Positions 55,536 through 64,000 of a stretch of 64,000 nucleotides of DNA are shown here, piece by piece. Made by a program: the position numbers and the translations under genes. The first letter of the stretch is position 1. Every line of letters begins with the position of its first letter. Source of the DNA: Pseudomonas sediminis (GTDB lineage Bacteria > Pseudomonadota > Gammaproteobacteria > Pseudomonadales > Pseudomonadaceae); the NCBI RefSeq assembly GCF_002741105.1, contig NZ_NIQU01000001.1, forward strand, positions 186,001 to 250,000, in the 5' to 3' direction. A model generated the notes under the pieces. That model did not search any database. It saw only the letters and a program-made list of their open reading frames with translations, and was not told where the DNA came from.

Positions 55536-55963
55536 GCAAAGGCTCCGGCGAACTGAAGGTCCTCCGCCAACACAGAGCGCAGCTTATCGACGACCTGACC
55601 CGCCTGCTGCTCACTATAAGGCTGCGCCGGATGCCGCCCCCATACCGGAGCAGGCCAGGAAGCATCCTCACGTCGACGCACGATCACATGCATATGCAAC
55701 TGGCTGACGACATTGCCAAGCGTGGCGACGTTCATCTTGTCGGCCGCGAAGATGTCCTTCAGCGTTTCGGCCAGCAGCGTGGTTTCCTGCCACAGTTGTC
55801 GCTGATCATCAGCGTCGAGCTGAAACAACTCGCTGACCTCTTCACGCCGAGGAACAAGGATGAACCAAGGGTAATTGGAGTCATTCATCAGCAGCAAACG
55901 ACACAGGGGAAAGTCCCCGATCACCAGGCAATCCTGCTGAAGGCGTGAATCCAGAGCGAACAT
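55532..55963 (-). CDS. HIT-family nucleotide hydrolase
   Basis: 143 residues. The HIT motif reads QLH90-M-H92-V-I, keeping the nucleophilic and following histidines but with glutamine in place of the first. [18 protein letters not shown] is typical of the pseudomonad group. Such enzymes cleave small nucleotide substrates such as adenosine phosphoramidates. The ATG at 55963 has AAGGAAGC upstream; the frame opens 16 codons earlier. slyX follows. Confidence 0.88.
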   Translation of the reverse strand: MFALDSRLQQDCLVIGDFPLCRLLLMNDSNYPWFILVPRREEVSELFQLDADDQRQLWQETTLLAETLKDIFAADKMNVATLGNVVSQLHMHVIVRRREDASWPAPVWGRHPAQPYSEQQAGQVVDKLRSVLAEDLQFAGAFA

Positions 55964-56609
55964 GATGAGCTTCCTTATTAATAAAGCGTAACCCCAGCGG
56001 GAGGGGAGCAATGGCGCGCAGCATACGCTGGCTCAGCCGAGAGTTCACCCGACGACCACGCACCACCCCAAGGCAGCTTGAACACATACGCACCGCAGGC
56101 GTGCACCATTTTGTTTCTTCCCGTAATGGACAGTGCCAAGCGTTACCGGTTAATGCGCAGGCAATGAGCTAACGGCACCTGCTGACAGCCAACCGCAGAC
56201 CTCGACAACCCCTGACGAATCAGCACCAAAAGCAGCGCCGGCGCCACCGCGAGCGCTGCTCTGCGCCTAAAAATCAAGGTTTTAGCAAGACAGGCAGGTT
56301 TTGAGCACGACTTTTGCTAACTGTGAAAGCAATGCCCGGCAAGCCGTGCAGTCGATCAATCAAGCGGTCCCAGGCACCTCAGAACCGCAAAAACGTCGGT
56401 GCGACAAGACGCAAGTGCAGAACTATAGATTTGCGACATTTTTCTTCACTCGATGCGACACAAGCATGAACGAAGTCGTAACGAATAGACTGCAACTATC
56501 GCCAATATTGGCTGCGTGCTATAAGTTATCGCCGACACAAAAAGAAAGAGCTGTCCATATAACAAAACAGTGGACAGCGCAACTCTTCTAAACCCAAGGA
56601 GCAATCACG
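55964..56609. other. Non-coding gap upstream of the OprD porin gene
   Basis: About 650 bases, visibly less GC-rich than the neighbours from 56400 onwards. A 96-codon frame at 56301 has no ribosome site and an atypical, cysteine-rich composition, so I do not call it. The porin promoter is expected in the last 150 bases. I see no repeat or RNA gene. Confidence 0.45.
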
Positions 56610-57902
56610 ATGCAAGTGATGAAGTGGAGCGTAATCGCCCTGGCAGTAGCCGCGGGCACCAGCCAAATGGCCGTGGCGTCCAGCCAGTCCGAGTCGAATG
56701 GCTTTGTTGAAGACAGCAGCCTGAACGTTCTGAGCCGCAACCTGTATTTCTACCGCGACTTCCGTAACGATCCGTCTCGCAGTGACGATCCACAAGAGTG
56801 GGGTCAAGGTTTCATCGCTACCTATGAGTCGGGTTTCACCCAAGGCACCATCGGCTTTGGCGTTGACGCTATTGGTCTGCTGGGTATCAAGCTGGACAGC
56901 GGCAAGGGCCGCGCTGGTTCGGGTCTGTTCCCTACCGGTAGCGATGGACGCTCGCAGGATGATTATTCCGAAGCAGGCGGTGCAGTAAAACTGCGTCTGT
57001 CCAACACTGTGGTGAAATATGGTGATCAGTTCACCGCTCTCCCAGTTCTGAGCACTGACGACAGCCGTCTGCTGCCTGAAGTTGCTGAAGGTTTCCTGGT
57101 AACCAGCAACGAGATTGAAGGCCTTGAGCTGAATGCCGGCCGGTTCACCGCGATCAACGCACAGAACCAGACCTACCACGACAGCCTCGGCCTGAAAGGC
57201 GCTGACGTATTCGGCGGCACGTACAGTTTCACCGATGACCTGTCTACCTCGCTGTACTACTCCGACGTAGAAGACTCGTTCAAGAAGTATTACGGCAACG
57301 TCAACTACACTTTCGGTATTAGCGAAGGCCAGTCCCTGAACTTCGACTTCAATATCTACAAGACTGACTACGACAAAGAGTACACCAACACCGGCAAGAG
57401 CGAAGACAACACCATTTGGAGTCTCGCTGCGGCCTATAACCTGGGCGCTCACACTTTGACCGCGGCGTACCAGAAGTCCCACGGCGGCTATACCTTCATC
57501 AACGATGACGGTGATGCCGAAACTCGTGGCTACGACTATGGCGTTGACGGCGGCGGTACTGTTTGGCTCGCCAACTCCGTACAGCGTTCGGACTTCAATA
57601 GCAAAGACGAGAAATCCTGGCAGCTCCGCTACGACTTGGATTTTGCTGATTTCGGCGTACCTGGCCTGAAATTTATGGCTCGATACATCAGCGGTTCGGG
57701 TGCTGACACTGGCGCTACCAACAACGGTAAAGAGTGGGAGCGTGACCTTCAGGTCGGCTACACTATTCAGAACGGCCCAGCCAAAGACCTCAACATGCGC
57801 GTACGTCAGGCCACCTATCGTAGCAGCGATGGCGTTTACTACGGCTCCGGCGACATCGACGAAGTTCGCGTAATCCTCGAGTACCCGCTGAGCATCCTGT
57901 AA
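56610..57902 (+). CDS. oprD: OprD-family outer-membrane porin
   Basis: 430 residues with a signal peptide (VIALAVAAGTSQMAVASSQ) followed by SNGFVEDSSLNVLSRNLYFY, the OprD-family beginning. Later parts keep VFGGTYSFTDDLSTSLYYSD and the ending LEYPLSIL. The OprD subfamily transports basic amino acids and peptides, and in P. aeruginosa also carbapenems. The location between HIT/slyX and proS matches PAO1 oprD by memory; family paralogues are many, so the subfamily is likely but not proven. AAGGAGCAATC precedes the ATG. A strong terminator follows. Confidence 0.85.
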   Translation: MQVMKWSVIALAVAAGTSQMAVASSQSESNGFVEDSSLNVLSRNLYFYRDFRNDPSRSDDPQEWGQGFIATYESGFTQGTIGFGVDAIGLLGIKLDSGKGRAGSGLFPTGSDGRSQDDYSEAGGAVKLRLSNTVVKYGDQFTALPVLSTDDSRLLPEVAEGFLVTSNEIEGLELNAGRFTAINAQNQTYHDSLGLKGADVFGGTYSFTDDLSTSLYYSDVEDSFKKYYGNVNYTFGISEGQSLNFDFNIYKTDYDKEYTNTGKSEDNTIWSLAAAYNLGAHTLTAAYQKSHGGYTFINDDGDAETRGYDYGVDGGGTVWLANSVQRSDFNSKDEKSWQLRYDLDFADFGVPGLKFMARYISGSGADTGATNNGKEWERDLQVGYTIQNGPAKDLNMRVRQATYRSSDGVYYGSGDIDEVRVILEYPLSIL

Positions 57903-57927
57903 TTTCAGGAATCAGCTGATAGTCGAA

Positions 57928-57963
57928 TAAAAAAGGCCCGGGAAACCGGGCCTTTTCTTTTTT
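57928..57963. terminator. Terminator after the OprD porin gene
   Basis: AAAAAAGGCCCGG and CCGGGCCTTTTCTTTTTT flank a GAAA loop. It also lies downstream of the convergent thioesterase. Confidence 0.9.
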
Positions 57964-57978
57964 CAAAAATTTTAGTAA

Positions 57979-58392
57979 TCACATAGGCAACGCGTAAGTC
58001 CCCGTCACATGCGCTACCAGTTCATCCTCATTCCTGGCCGAATATAACGAAACTTCGCAAACCGCCTGACGCCGGCTCAAGCGCAGTATTCGCGCCTCTG
58101 CCAACAAATCCACCGGCTGAGGTTTGACCAGAAAGTTGATATTGAGATTGGACGTCACCGCCATCTCCACGCGGCCGAGGCGCCCCAGCACCACCGCATA
58201 CATCGCCGCATCCCCCAGCGCCATGATGGTCGGACCGGAAAGTGTGCCGCCCGGACGCACCAATTTGGCGTGAAAAGGCACGCGTGCCAGCACACCCTCC
58301 TCGTCCAGCCGGTCGATCCGCAGATCGATATCCTCGGCCATCGGCAGCCCCATACGAATCAGGTTCTGAACCTCAAGTGCAGTCAATCCCAC
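57979..58392 (-). CDS. PaaI-type hotdog thioesterase
   Basis: 137 residues starting with GTG at 58392 (GLTALEVQNLI), with GGGAGGATT upstream. The hotdog core shows PGGTLSGPTIMALGDAAMYAV and MAVTSNLNINFLVKP, where the conserved acid is D71 in the helix. It likely hydrolyses an acyl-CoA; the substrate is unknown. It is divergent from proS. Confidence 0.87.
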   Translation of the reverse strand: MGLTALEVQNLIRMGLPMAEDIDLRIDRLDEEGVLARVPFHAKLVRPGGTLSGPTIMALGDAAMYAVVLGRLGRVEMAVTSNLNINFLVKPQPVDLLAEARILRLSRRQAVCEVSLYSARNEDELVAHVTGTYALPM

Positions 58393-58515
58393 TCTTCAAT
58401 CCTCCCGGCACGCGCAGTAGCACTTTCGCGCCTGCACCCGTCCTGTACGCCACTGTATAGGCACCGTACAATGCCGGCCTATTCCAAGCCCTAGCAACCG
58501 ACAGAACGGCCAAAC

Positions 58516-60231
58516 ATGCGTACCAGTCAGTTCCTGCTCTCGACCCTGAAAGAAAACCCTTCCGATGCCGTGGTGATCAGCCACCAGCTGATGCTGCGTG
58601 CCGGCATGATCCGCAAGCTGGCCTCCGGCCTGTACACCTGGCTGCCGATGGGCCTGCGCGTGCTGCGCAAGGTCGAGACTGTGGTGCGCGAAGAAATGAA
58701 TGCAGCCGGCGCACTGGAAGTGCTGATGCCAGCCATCCAGCCTGCCGAACTGTGGCAAGAGTCCGGTCGCTGGGTGCAATACGGCCCCGAGCTGCTGCGG
58801 GTAAAGGATCGTCACGATCGCGAGTTCTGCGTCGGCCCGACCCACGAGGAAGTGATCACCGATCTGGCCCGCAACGAGCTGAACAGCTACAAACAGCTGC
58901 CGATCAACATGTACCAGATCCAGACCAAGTTCCGTGACGAGATCCGTCCGCGCTTCGGCCTGATGCGTGGCCGCGAGTTCATCATGAAGGACGCCTACTC
59001 CTTCCATGCCGACCAGGCTTCCCTGCAGGAAACCTATGACCGCATGCACCAGGCCTACTGCAACGTATTCACCCGCCTGGGCCTGAACTTCCGCCCGGTA
59101 CAGGCCGATACCGGCTCCATCGGCGGCACCGGCTCGCACGAATTCCACGTACTGGCCGACTCCGGCGAAGACGATATCGCCTTCAGCAATGTCTCCGACT
59201 ACGCCGCCAACATCGAGAAGGCCGAAGCCATCCCTCGTGAGACAGCGCGCAGCGCGGCTACCGAAGACATGCGCCTGGTCGACACGCCCGACACCAAGAC
59301 CATCGACGCACTGGTTCAGGGTTTTGGCCTGGCCATCGAGAAGACCATCAAGACCCTGGTGGTGCACGCTGCCGAAGAAGGCAAGCTGATCGCCCTGATC
59401 GTCCGTGGTGACCACGAGCTGAACGAGATCAAAGCTGCCAACCTGGAGCTGGTTGCCAGCCCGCTGCAGATGGCCAATGAAGCAGAGATCCGTGCGGCCA
59501 TCGGTGCAGGCCCTGGCTCGCTGGGCCCGGTCAACCTGCCGATCCCCTGCATCATCGACCGCAGCGTAGCGCTGATGAGCGATTTCGCTGCCGGTGCCAA
59601 CATCGAAGACAAACACTATTTCGGCGTCAACTGGGAGCGCGACCTGCCGCTGCCTGAGGTTGCCGACCTGCGCAATGTCGTCGCGGGCGACCCCAGCCCG
59701 GATGGCCAGGGCACCCTGGAAATCAAGCGCGGCATCGAAGTCGGTCACATCTTCCAGCTCGGCACCAAGTACAGCGAGGCGATGAACTGCCAGGTGCTGG
59801 GCGAGAACGGCAAGCCTGTAACCCTGACCATGGGCTGCTACGGCATCGGTGTATCCCGCGTCGTGGCTGCTGCCATCGAACAGAACTTCGACGAGCGCGG
59901 CATTCGCTGGAACGACGCCCTGGCGCCCTTCCAGATCGCCCTGGTGCCTCTGCGCTATGAAACCGAGCAGGTTCGCGAAGCCACCGACAAGCTGTATGCC
60001 GAGCTGACTGCCGCCGGTTACGAAGTGCTGTTGGATGATCGCGACAAGAAAACCAGCCCCGGCATCAAGTTCGCCGACATGGAGCTGATCGGCATTCCGC
60101 ACCGCGTGGTCGTCAGCGACCGTGGCCTGGCCGAGGGTAACCTCGAGTACAAGAGCCGCGCCGAAACCGACGCGCAAGCGGTGCCGCTGGCCGACATTCT
60201 GTCCTTCCTGCAAGCCCGTATCAGCCGCTGA
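58516..60231 (+). CDS. proS: Prolyl-tRNA synthetase
   Basis: 571 residues, the long bacterial form. It has class II motifs ([40 protein letters not shown]), a YbaK-like editing domain at about 225-400 ([16 protein letters not shown] ... [11 protein letters not shown]) and a C-terminal anticodon domain ([18 protein letters not shown]). It is followed 20 bases later by a lipoprotein gene. Confidence 0.97.
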   Translation: MRTSQFLLSTLKENPSDAVVISHQLMLRAGMIRKLASGLYTWLPMGLRVLRKVETVVREEMNAAGALEVLMPAIQPAELWQESGRWVQYGPELLRVKDRHDREFCVGPTHEEVITDLARNELNSYKQLPINMYQIQTKFRDEIRPRFGLMRGREFIMKDAYSFHADQASLQETYDRMHQAYCNVFTRLGLNFRPVQADTGSIGGTGSHEFHVLADSGEDDIAFSNVSDYAANIEKAEAIPRETARSAATEDMRLVDTPDTKTIDALVQGFGLAIEKTIKTLVVHAAEEGKLIALIVRGDHELNEIKAANLELVASPLQMANEAEIRAAIGAGPGSLGPVNLPIPCIIDRSVALMSDFAAGANIEDKHYFGVNWERDLPLPEVADLRNVVAGDPSPDGQGTLEIKRGIEVGHIFQLGTKYSEAMNCQVLGENGKPVTLTMGCYGIGVSRVVAAAIEQNFDERGIRWNDALAPFQIALVPLRYETEQVREATDKLYAELTAAGYEVLLDDRDKKTSPGIKFADMELIGIPHRVVVSDRGLAEGNLEYKSRAETDAQAVPLADILSFLQARISR

Positions 60232-60251
60232 TAACGCCTTACCGAGACATC

Positions 60252-61208
60252 ATGCACACGAGCAACAACCTTCGCCTCATCGGCGCCGCCCTGTGCGGCG
60301 CCCTCTTTCTCAGCGGCTGCGCCAACCAGCTGCCGCAGCGTAGCGAGCATGAGGAGCGCGTCGAGCGCAAGCTGCTGGATCACCAGTTGCAGATTGATGC
60401 TGGCGAACCCAAGGTGCTGGAGCTACCGCAGCGCCGCGTGCGCGTGCATGATCAAAAGAGCTACGAGGTCACAGCTTTCGAAGTGACCCGTCGCTACGAC
60501 CGCTACACGCCTTACCAGCCCTGGCGCGAGATCTATGAAGTGCCGATGGGGGCAGTCGCGGTGGTGGCCGGCGTGGGCGCCAACATACTCAACGTGGTGT
60601 TGCTCGGCAGCTTGCCGGAAACCGCGACCCGTGACTGGATCAGCTACGGCATGGCCGGCCTCAACCCGTTCATGAACGTCGAGTCCAACGGCCGCGCGGA
60701 ACAGAACCTGGCGAGTATCGATGAGCTGCAGCGCGACCGTCGCATGGAATACACCAACCTGCCCTGGTCCGAGCGTCCTGTGCAGGTCAAGGCAGGTGAC
60801 CAGCAGTTCGAGCTGCTCACCGACAGCAGCGGCGTGCTGCGCCTCAATCTGTTGGACAGCCCCTTCACCGAACAAGACATCACGCGCCTGAACACGCTGC
60901 AGCTAAGCGTCGAAGACCGCCTTGGTGACGATGTCGCACGCGCCGATACGACCCTCATGGTCAGTCATACCTTGCGCGGTAAGCTGCGTGAAGCGCATGA
61001 CCTGATCTTCGACGACCTCGAGGGTGGCGATGTCGCCCAGTGGGTACACCGGGTCAAGCGCCTTTCTGATCTGGGTCTGGAAGAGGAAGCCAGCGAGCTG
61101 GAGCAGAGCCTGATCGAACTGACCCGCAACGACCCTGAGTTACAGGATGCCTTCCTCAAGGCTCTGCTCAAGGATGCAGGACGTCTGGCCGCCGACCCAG
61201 CCAACTGA
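60252..61208 (+). CDS. Lipoprotein of unknown function
   Basis: 318 residues with a lipoprotein signal LFLSGC (C23), a predicted hydrophobic segment at about 98-115 (GAVAVVAGVGANILNVVLL) and an acidic helical C-terminal third (LEEEASELEQSLIELTRNDP). I do not recognise a named domain. In PAO1 I recall an uncharacterised gene in the same place behind proS. It probably resides in the envelope and may share the proS transcript. Confidence 0.8.
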   Translation: MHTSNNLRLIGAALCGALFLSGCANQLPQRSEHEERVERKLLDHQLQIDAGEPKVLELPQRRVRVHDQKSYEVTAFEVTRRYDRYTPYQPWREIYEVPMGAVAVVAGVGANILNVVLLGSLPETATRDWISYGMAGLNPFMNVESNGRAEQNLASIDELQRDRRMEYTNLPWSERPVQVKAGDQQFELLTDSSGVLRLNLLDSPFTEQDITRLNTLQLSVEDRLGDDVARADTTLMVSHTLRGKLREAHDLIFDDLEGGDVAQWVHRVKRLSDLGLEEEASELEQSLIELTRNDPELQDAFLKALLKDAGRLAADPAN

Positions 61209-61302
61209 GTGCCCCACCCCGGCTCTTAGGTCATCGCAGGGCAATCCAGGCCCTCACCTAGACTCGATGCGCATGGCGCATACAACCGGGCAGCGCTGCT
61301 CG

Positions 61303-62124
61303 CTATACCATCTGTAATGCTTGCTTGCGACGCGGCGGCGGGAAGGCCGCGTCGAGCAGGGCCAGGTCATCCACACTCAAGGTTATCGAAGCTGCCGCTG
61401 CGTTATCGCGCAGGTGCGCGCTGCCGACAGCCTTGGGGATGGCTATTACGCCCTCCTGCCTGATCGTCCAGGCCAATGCCAGCTGAGCCGGCGTCACCTC
61501 ATGCCGTTGGGCCACCTCGAGTAATGCGGGCTCGTGCAGCATTGCGCCAGCCTGGCTAAGCGGACAGTAGGCCATCAGCGGCATAACGGCACGCTGTTGC
61601 CAGGGCATCAGGTCATACTCGATGCCACGCGCCTCCAGGTTGTACAGCACCTGGTTGGCGCAGCATGCCGGCTGGTCCAGCTCCAGCAGGTCATCCAGGT
61701 CGAAGTTGGAAACGCCCCAAGCGCCTATTTTGCCCTGCGCTCGCAGCAACTCGAAACCTTCGACCGTCTCGGCAAGCGGATAGCGCCCACGCCAGTGCAA
61801 CAGGTAAAGGTCGATACGCTCGCATCCCAGGCGCTTCAGGCTGCGCTCACAGGCGGCCTGAACGCCCTGCAGGCTGGCGTTGTGCGGGTAGACCTTGCTG
61901 ACCAGGAACACCTCGTCACGACGACCGGCGATGGCATCTCCCACCACCTGCTCGGCGCCACCCTCGCCATACATTTCGGCGGTGTCAATCAGGCTCAAGC
62001 CCAGGTCCAGTCCTTCGCGTAGTGCTGCCACCTCACGCGCGTGCTGGTGCCGGTCTTCGCCCATGCGCCAGGTCCCCTGGCCTATCACCGGCACCTGTAC
62101 GCCGGCCAAGTCAATTTTGCGCAT
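61303..62124 (-). CDS. Aldo/keto reductase
   Basis: 273 residues with a TIM-barrel aldo/keto reductase signature: D47 and Y52 in IDTAEMYGEGGAE, K77 in SKVYPHN, H110 in LLHWRG, and the NADPH-binding IPKAVGSAHLRDN near the C-terminus. The substrate is unknown. It overlaps the VOC gene by 14 bases and is last in a three-gene minus-strand set. Confidence 0.88.
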   Translation of the reverse strand: MRKIDLAGVQVPVIGQGTWRMGEDRHQHAREVAALREGLDLGLSLIDTAEMYGEGGAEQVVGDAIAGRRDEVFLVSKVYPHNASLQGVQAACERSLKRLGCERIDLYLLHWRGRYPLAETVEGFELLRAQGKIGAWGVSNFDLDDLLELDQPACCANQVLYNLEARGIEYDLMPWQQRAVMPLMAYCPLSQAGAMLHEPALLEVAQRHEVTPAQLALAWTIRQEGVIAIPKAVGSAHLRDNAAAASITLSVDDLALLDAAFPPPRRKQALQMV

Positions 62125-62545
62125 CGATTTCTCCCGTACAGGTCGTTACCAGGTCGTACCCCTCATCGCGCCACTGCACGAAACACAAGCCGTGGCCAAA
62201 GGGATCGCTCAGCGTGACCAGCCGTCCCCAGTCATATTCATGAATGTCACCCTCCTGCCGAGCGCCAGCAGCGATTGCCCGCGCCAATGCAGAGTCAAGA
62301 TCATCGACCACCAGGTCCAAATGCAGCGGCATCCAGTGACGATGGTAATCGCGCCGCACGTGCGCCTCTGCGCACGCCTGGCTGGCAGCCGCCTTGTGTA
62401 TCAGATAGAGCGGCACGGCAGCGCCTAGCATCTCCACCACCGTTCCGTCGAACAACCTGCGCCCGACGCTCAAGCCAAGCGCCTGCTGGTAGAAGGCAAC
62501 TGCCGCTGGCAGATCGGGAACATCGAGGTTGAGCAGCAGTTGCAT
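62111..62545 (-). CDS. VOC-superfamily (glyoxalase-like) protein
   Basis: 144 residues with two betaalphabetabetabeta modules of the glyoxalase/bleomycin-resistance fold (LDVPDLPAAVAFYQQALGL ... LVVDDLDSALARAIAAGA, SDPFGHGLCFVQW). Metal ligands typical of the fold are present but the reaction cannot be told. I start at 62545 (MQLLLNLDVPD), two bases after the methyltransferase stop; the frame opens upstream inside that gene. Confidence 0.85.
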   Translation of the reverse strand: MQLLLNLDVPDLPAAVAFYQQALGLSVGRRLFDGTVVEMLGAAVPLYLIHKAAASQACAEAHVRRDYHRHWMPLHLDLVVDDLDSALARAIAAGARQEGDIHEYDWGRLVTLSDPFGHGLCFVQWRDEGYDLVTTCTGEIDAQN

Positions 62546-62547
62546 GA

Positions 62548-63228
62548 TCAGAGCGGCTTGAGCAACAGCAGCAAGGACACCGGCTGAACACTCTCGGGGT
62601 GCAGCGGCTCCTGCAGCCATTCGAGACGCCAGCCGGTTTCAGCGATCAGCGTCAGCCAGGATTGCAGAGTGCGGAAGAACCAAGGCATGGGCGCCTGAAA
62701 GCCCTCTCCGAAGCCGACGAAGTCCTCCACCCGCCAACCGTCCTGGTAAGGCTCGCCATGACTGGCACGCCAGGGGTGCAGTGTCTGAATCAGCAGGCTG
62801 CCGCCAGGCACTAGTAACTTTTGCAGGCTGCGCAGAATAGGCTGTAGCGGCTCTTCGAGCAGGGCGAAGTTGCAGACCAGCACCTCGAAACGCCCGAGTT
62901 GCTCGGCGTGTTCTTCCAGTTCGGCATAGCCGCAGACGCGATACTGACTGCGCCCGTCGCAGGCTGCACGAGCCGCCTCGATCAACGGCGCCGAAGCGTC
63001 CACACCGACCGGTTCGATACCATGTTCGGCCAGCCCGCGGCACAGCCAACCCTCGCCGCAGCCGATATCCAGCACGCGTTTGGGTTGCAGCGCCAGCACA
63101 GCCTGGATGATCGCAGCATCGGTGACCAGGCGGCGACTTTCGATGCGCTGTTCACGCACTGCGGCAGCCCAGGCATCGGCATTGGCCTGCCAGCTTTGCT
63201 GGAGCTGTTCTCGATGGTCGCGCTGCAT
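62548..63228 (-). CDS. SAM-dependent methyltransferase
   Basis: 226 residues with a class I fold: VLDIGCGEGW at about 52-61, VGVDASAPLIEAAR, and FEVLVCNFALLEE near 120. The substrate is unknown. AGGGAATC lies before the ATG at 63228; another ATG is at 63243. It is first in the minus-strand set with the VOC protein and the aldo/keto reductase. Confidence 0.85.
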   Translation of the reverse strand: MQRDHREQLQQSWQANADAWAAAVREQRIESRRLVTDAAIIQAVLALQPKRVLDIGCGEGWLCRGLAEHGIEPVGVDASAPLIEAARAACDGRSQYRVCGYAELEEHAEQLGRFEVLVCNFALLEEPLQPILRSLQKLLVPGGSLLIQTLHPWRASHGEPYQDGWRVEDFVGFGEGFQAPMPWFFRTLQSWLTLIAETGWRLEWLQEPLHPESVQPVSLLLLLKPL

Positions 63229-63451
63229 GCCGATTCCCTGCATCTGTGCGTTGCAGCGAGTCTAGCAGGCCAGTCCATCATCCAGGTACAACCCAGGCAA
63301 TGAGTGGAAACGGCCAGCCAGACGGCGCGCAAGGGTCTAAGCTGATAACAAGACAGACGAGACAACCGCAGCCCAGCCGGCCCAAGGTCAGCATCCGGCA
63401 AGAGGCAATCTCGCGGCTTTGAATGATGCTGACAGGCCAGGCCGGTGATTT

Positions 63452-64000
63452 ATGGGCGCATCATGGCAACGTAATCCACAGCAACCTGACCTCACCTCCT
63501 CGGCGAGCACGCAGGGCAGGACGAAGTCGGCCAATGTTGGAAGGCATCACTGGCGCCTGACAATCTATCTGTTACTGGTCCTGCTGGTGCTCGCGGTTAC
63601 CGCCCTGCTGGTGTTCGAGTCGCGCAGCGCCCACTTTCAGTCACGCGAGCTCAGTCGCTATGCTGCTGACCTCACGTACAAGGTCGAACCAGGCCCCAGC
63701 GAGCGCATCATCTACCCGACCGATGGTCCCTTCGACAAACGCCAGGGCTATGCCTACCTGCCACTGATGCTGGAGCGCCTGCAGCAGCGCGATTATCAGG
63801 TCACCGAGCAGTCGCGCTTCTCCGAACAACTGATGGCCTACAGCCGCCGCGGCCTGTTCCCGCCCTTTACCGAGAAGAGCCAGAGTGGCCTGAGCATCAG
63901 CGATTGCCGTGGCACGCCGTTCTACGAATTTCGCTACCCGCAGCAGGGTTATGCCGACTTCGCCAGCATCCCGCCGCTGGTGGTCAGCAGCCTGCTGTTC
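63452..64000 (+). CDS. N-terminal part of a membrane protein (runs off right edge)
   Basis: Translation from ATG 63452 is open to the window end (183 codons). A basic first 35 residues (MGASWQRNP ... RHHW) precede a membrane helix at about 36-56 (LTIYLLLVLLVLAVTALLVF). A periplasmic-side segment follows, with YPTDGPFDKRQGYAYLPLML and SIPPLVVSSLLF. This topology and the later sequence recall large transglycosylase-domain proteins of pseudomonads, but the deciding domain lies beyond the edge. The ribosome site is weak. Confidence 0.65.
   Translation, partial: MGASWQRNPQQPDLTSSASTQGRTKSANVGRHHWRLTIYLLLVLLVLAVTALLVFESRSAHFQSRELSRYAADLTYKVEPGPSERIIYPTDGPFDKRQGYAYLPLMLERLQQRDYQVTEQSRFSEQLMAYSRRGLFPPFTEKSQSGLSISDCRGTPFYEFRYPQQGYADFASIPPLVVSSLLF

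Noticed and set aside
56301..56591. 96-codon plus-strand frame before the porin
   Set aside because: No ribosome site, odd composition and no family features.
56526..57482. 318-codon minus-strand frame over the porin
   Set aside because: Shadow of the OprD-family gene.
58396..60213. 605-codon minus-strand frame
   Set aside because: Shadow of proS.
1..64000. CRISPR array, prophage or defence island
   Set aside because: No regularly spaced repeats, phage structural genes, nucleases of known defence systems or integrases were seen.

Overview
The window is chromosomal DNA of a Pseudomonas species. The evidence is the high-GC codon use, the recognisable pseudomonad proteins (FinR, ErdR, OprD, OprL/Pal, a PA3611-type protein) and gene order matching several blocks I remember from P. 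aeruginosa PAO1. I did not check that synteny against a database. edd stands without glk, gap is followed by mgsA, and several inverted-repeat families sit between genes. These point, as inference only, to the mendocina/oleovorans/alcaligenes side of the genus rather than P. aeruginosa. I found no phage, integrase, transposase, rRNA or CRISPR array. This is mostly core genome.

Layout. 1-4.6 kb: N-terminal end of a LysR regulator divergent from ureidoglycine aminohydrolase (allE), then the peroxide-defence genes ahpF and ahpC and a quinone oxidoreductase. 4.7-13.1 kb: periplasmic protease prc; an EAL-CBS-GGDDF c-di-GMP protein; an overlapping three-gene unit (Sel1-like protein, unknown 12-kDa protein, Xre-type regulator); a YkvA-like protein; a lipoprotein FKBP isomerase; tRNA-Asp and tRNA-Val; rdgC. 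13.3-16.7 kb: central carbon genes edd and gap-mgsA, divergent around a HexR operator. 16.8-25.5 kb: arfB, a YdjM-like membrane protein, an ABC exporter broken by an in-frame amber codon, a DEAD-box helicase, a CigR-like protein, a RibD-type reductase, two overlapping DMT exporters and azoR. 25.7-33.3 kb: small periplasmic protein, LysR with an alpha/beta hydrolase, cyclophilin, fpr/finR, dgkA, erdR, a DMT exporter and a DTW-domain tRNA modifier.

33.3-39.1 kb: FadL-type outer-membrane protein, a PA3611-like secreted protein, a small RHH-like protein, a beta-CASP RNase and a LOG-family protein. 39.1-52.4 kb is one long minus-strand run: nadA, tRNA-Lys, queC, queE, the Tol-Pal system (tolQ-tolR-tolA-tolB-pal-cpoB preceded by ybgC), ruvB-ruvA-ruvC, yebC and aspS. 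52.8-61.2 kb: dps, a diguanylate cyclase, a membrane-tethered cold-shock protein, slyX, a HIT protein, an OprD porin, a thioesterase, proS and a lipoprotein. 61.3-64 kb: aldo/keto reductase, VOC protein, methyltransferase, and the start of a membrane protein running off the edge.

Functional themes are oxidative-stress defence (ahpCF, fpr/finR, dps, azoR), envelope integrity (Tol-Pal, prc, OprD, FadL-like), DNA repair (ruvABC, rdgC) and translation or tRNA modification (aspS, proS, arfB, queC/queE, tapT-like). The oddest items are the amber-split ABC exporter, the Xre/12-kDa/Sel1 unit, the cold-shock domain fused to a membrane anchor, a MITE-like element with a degenerate relative 7 kb away, and a pair of inverted DnaA boxes in a non-coding stretch.
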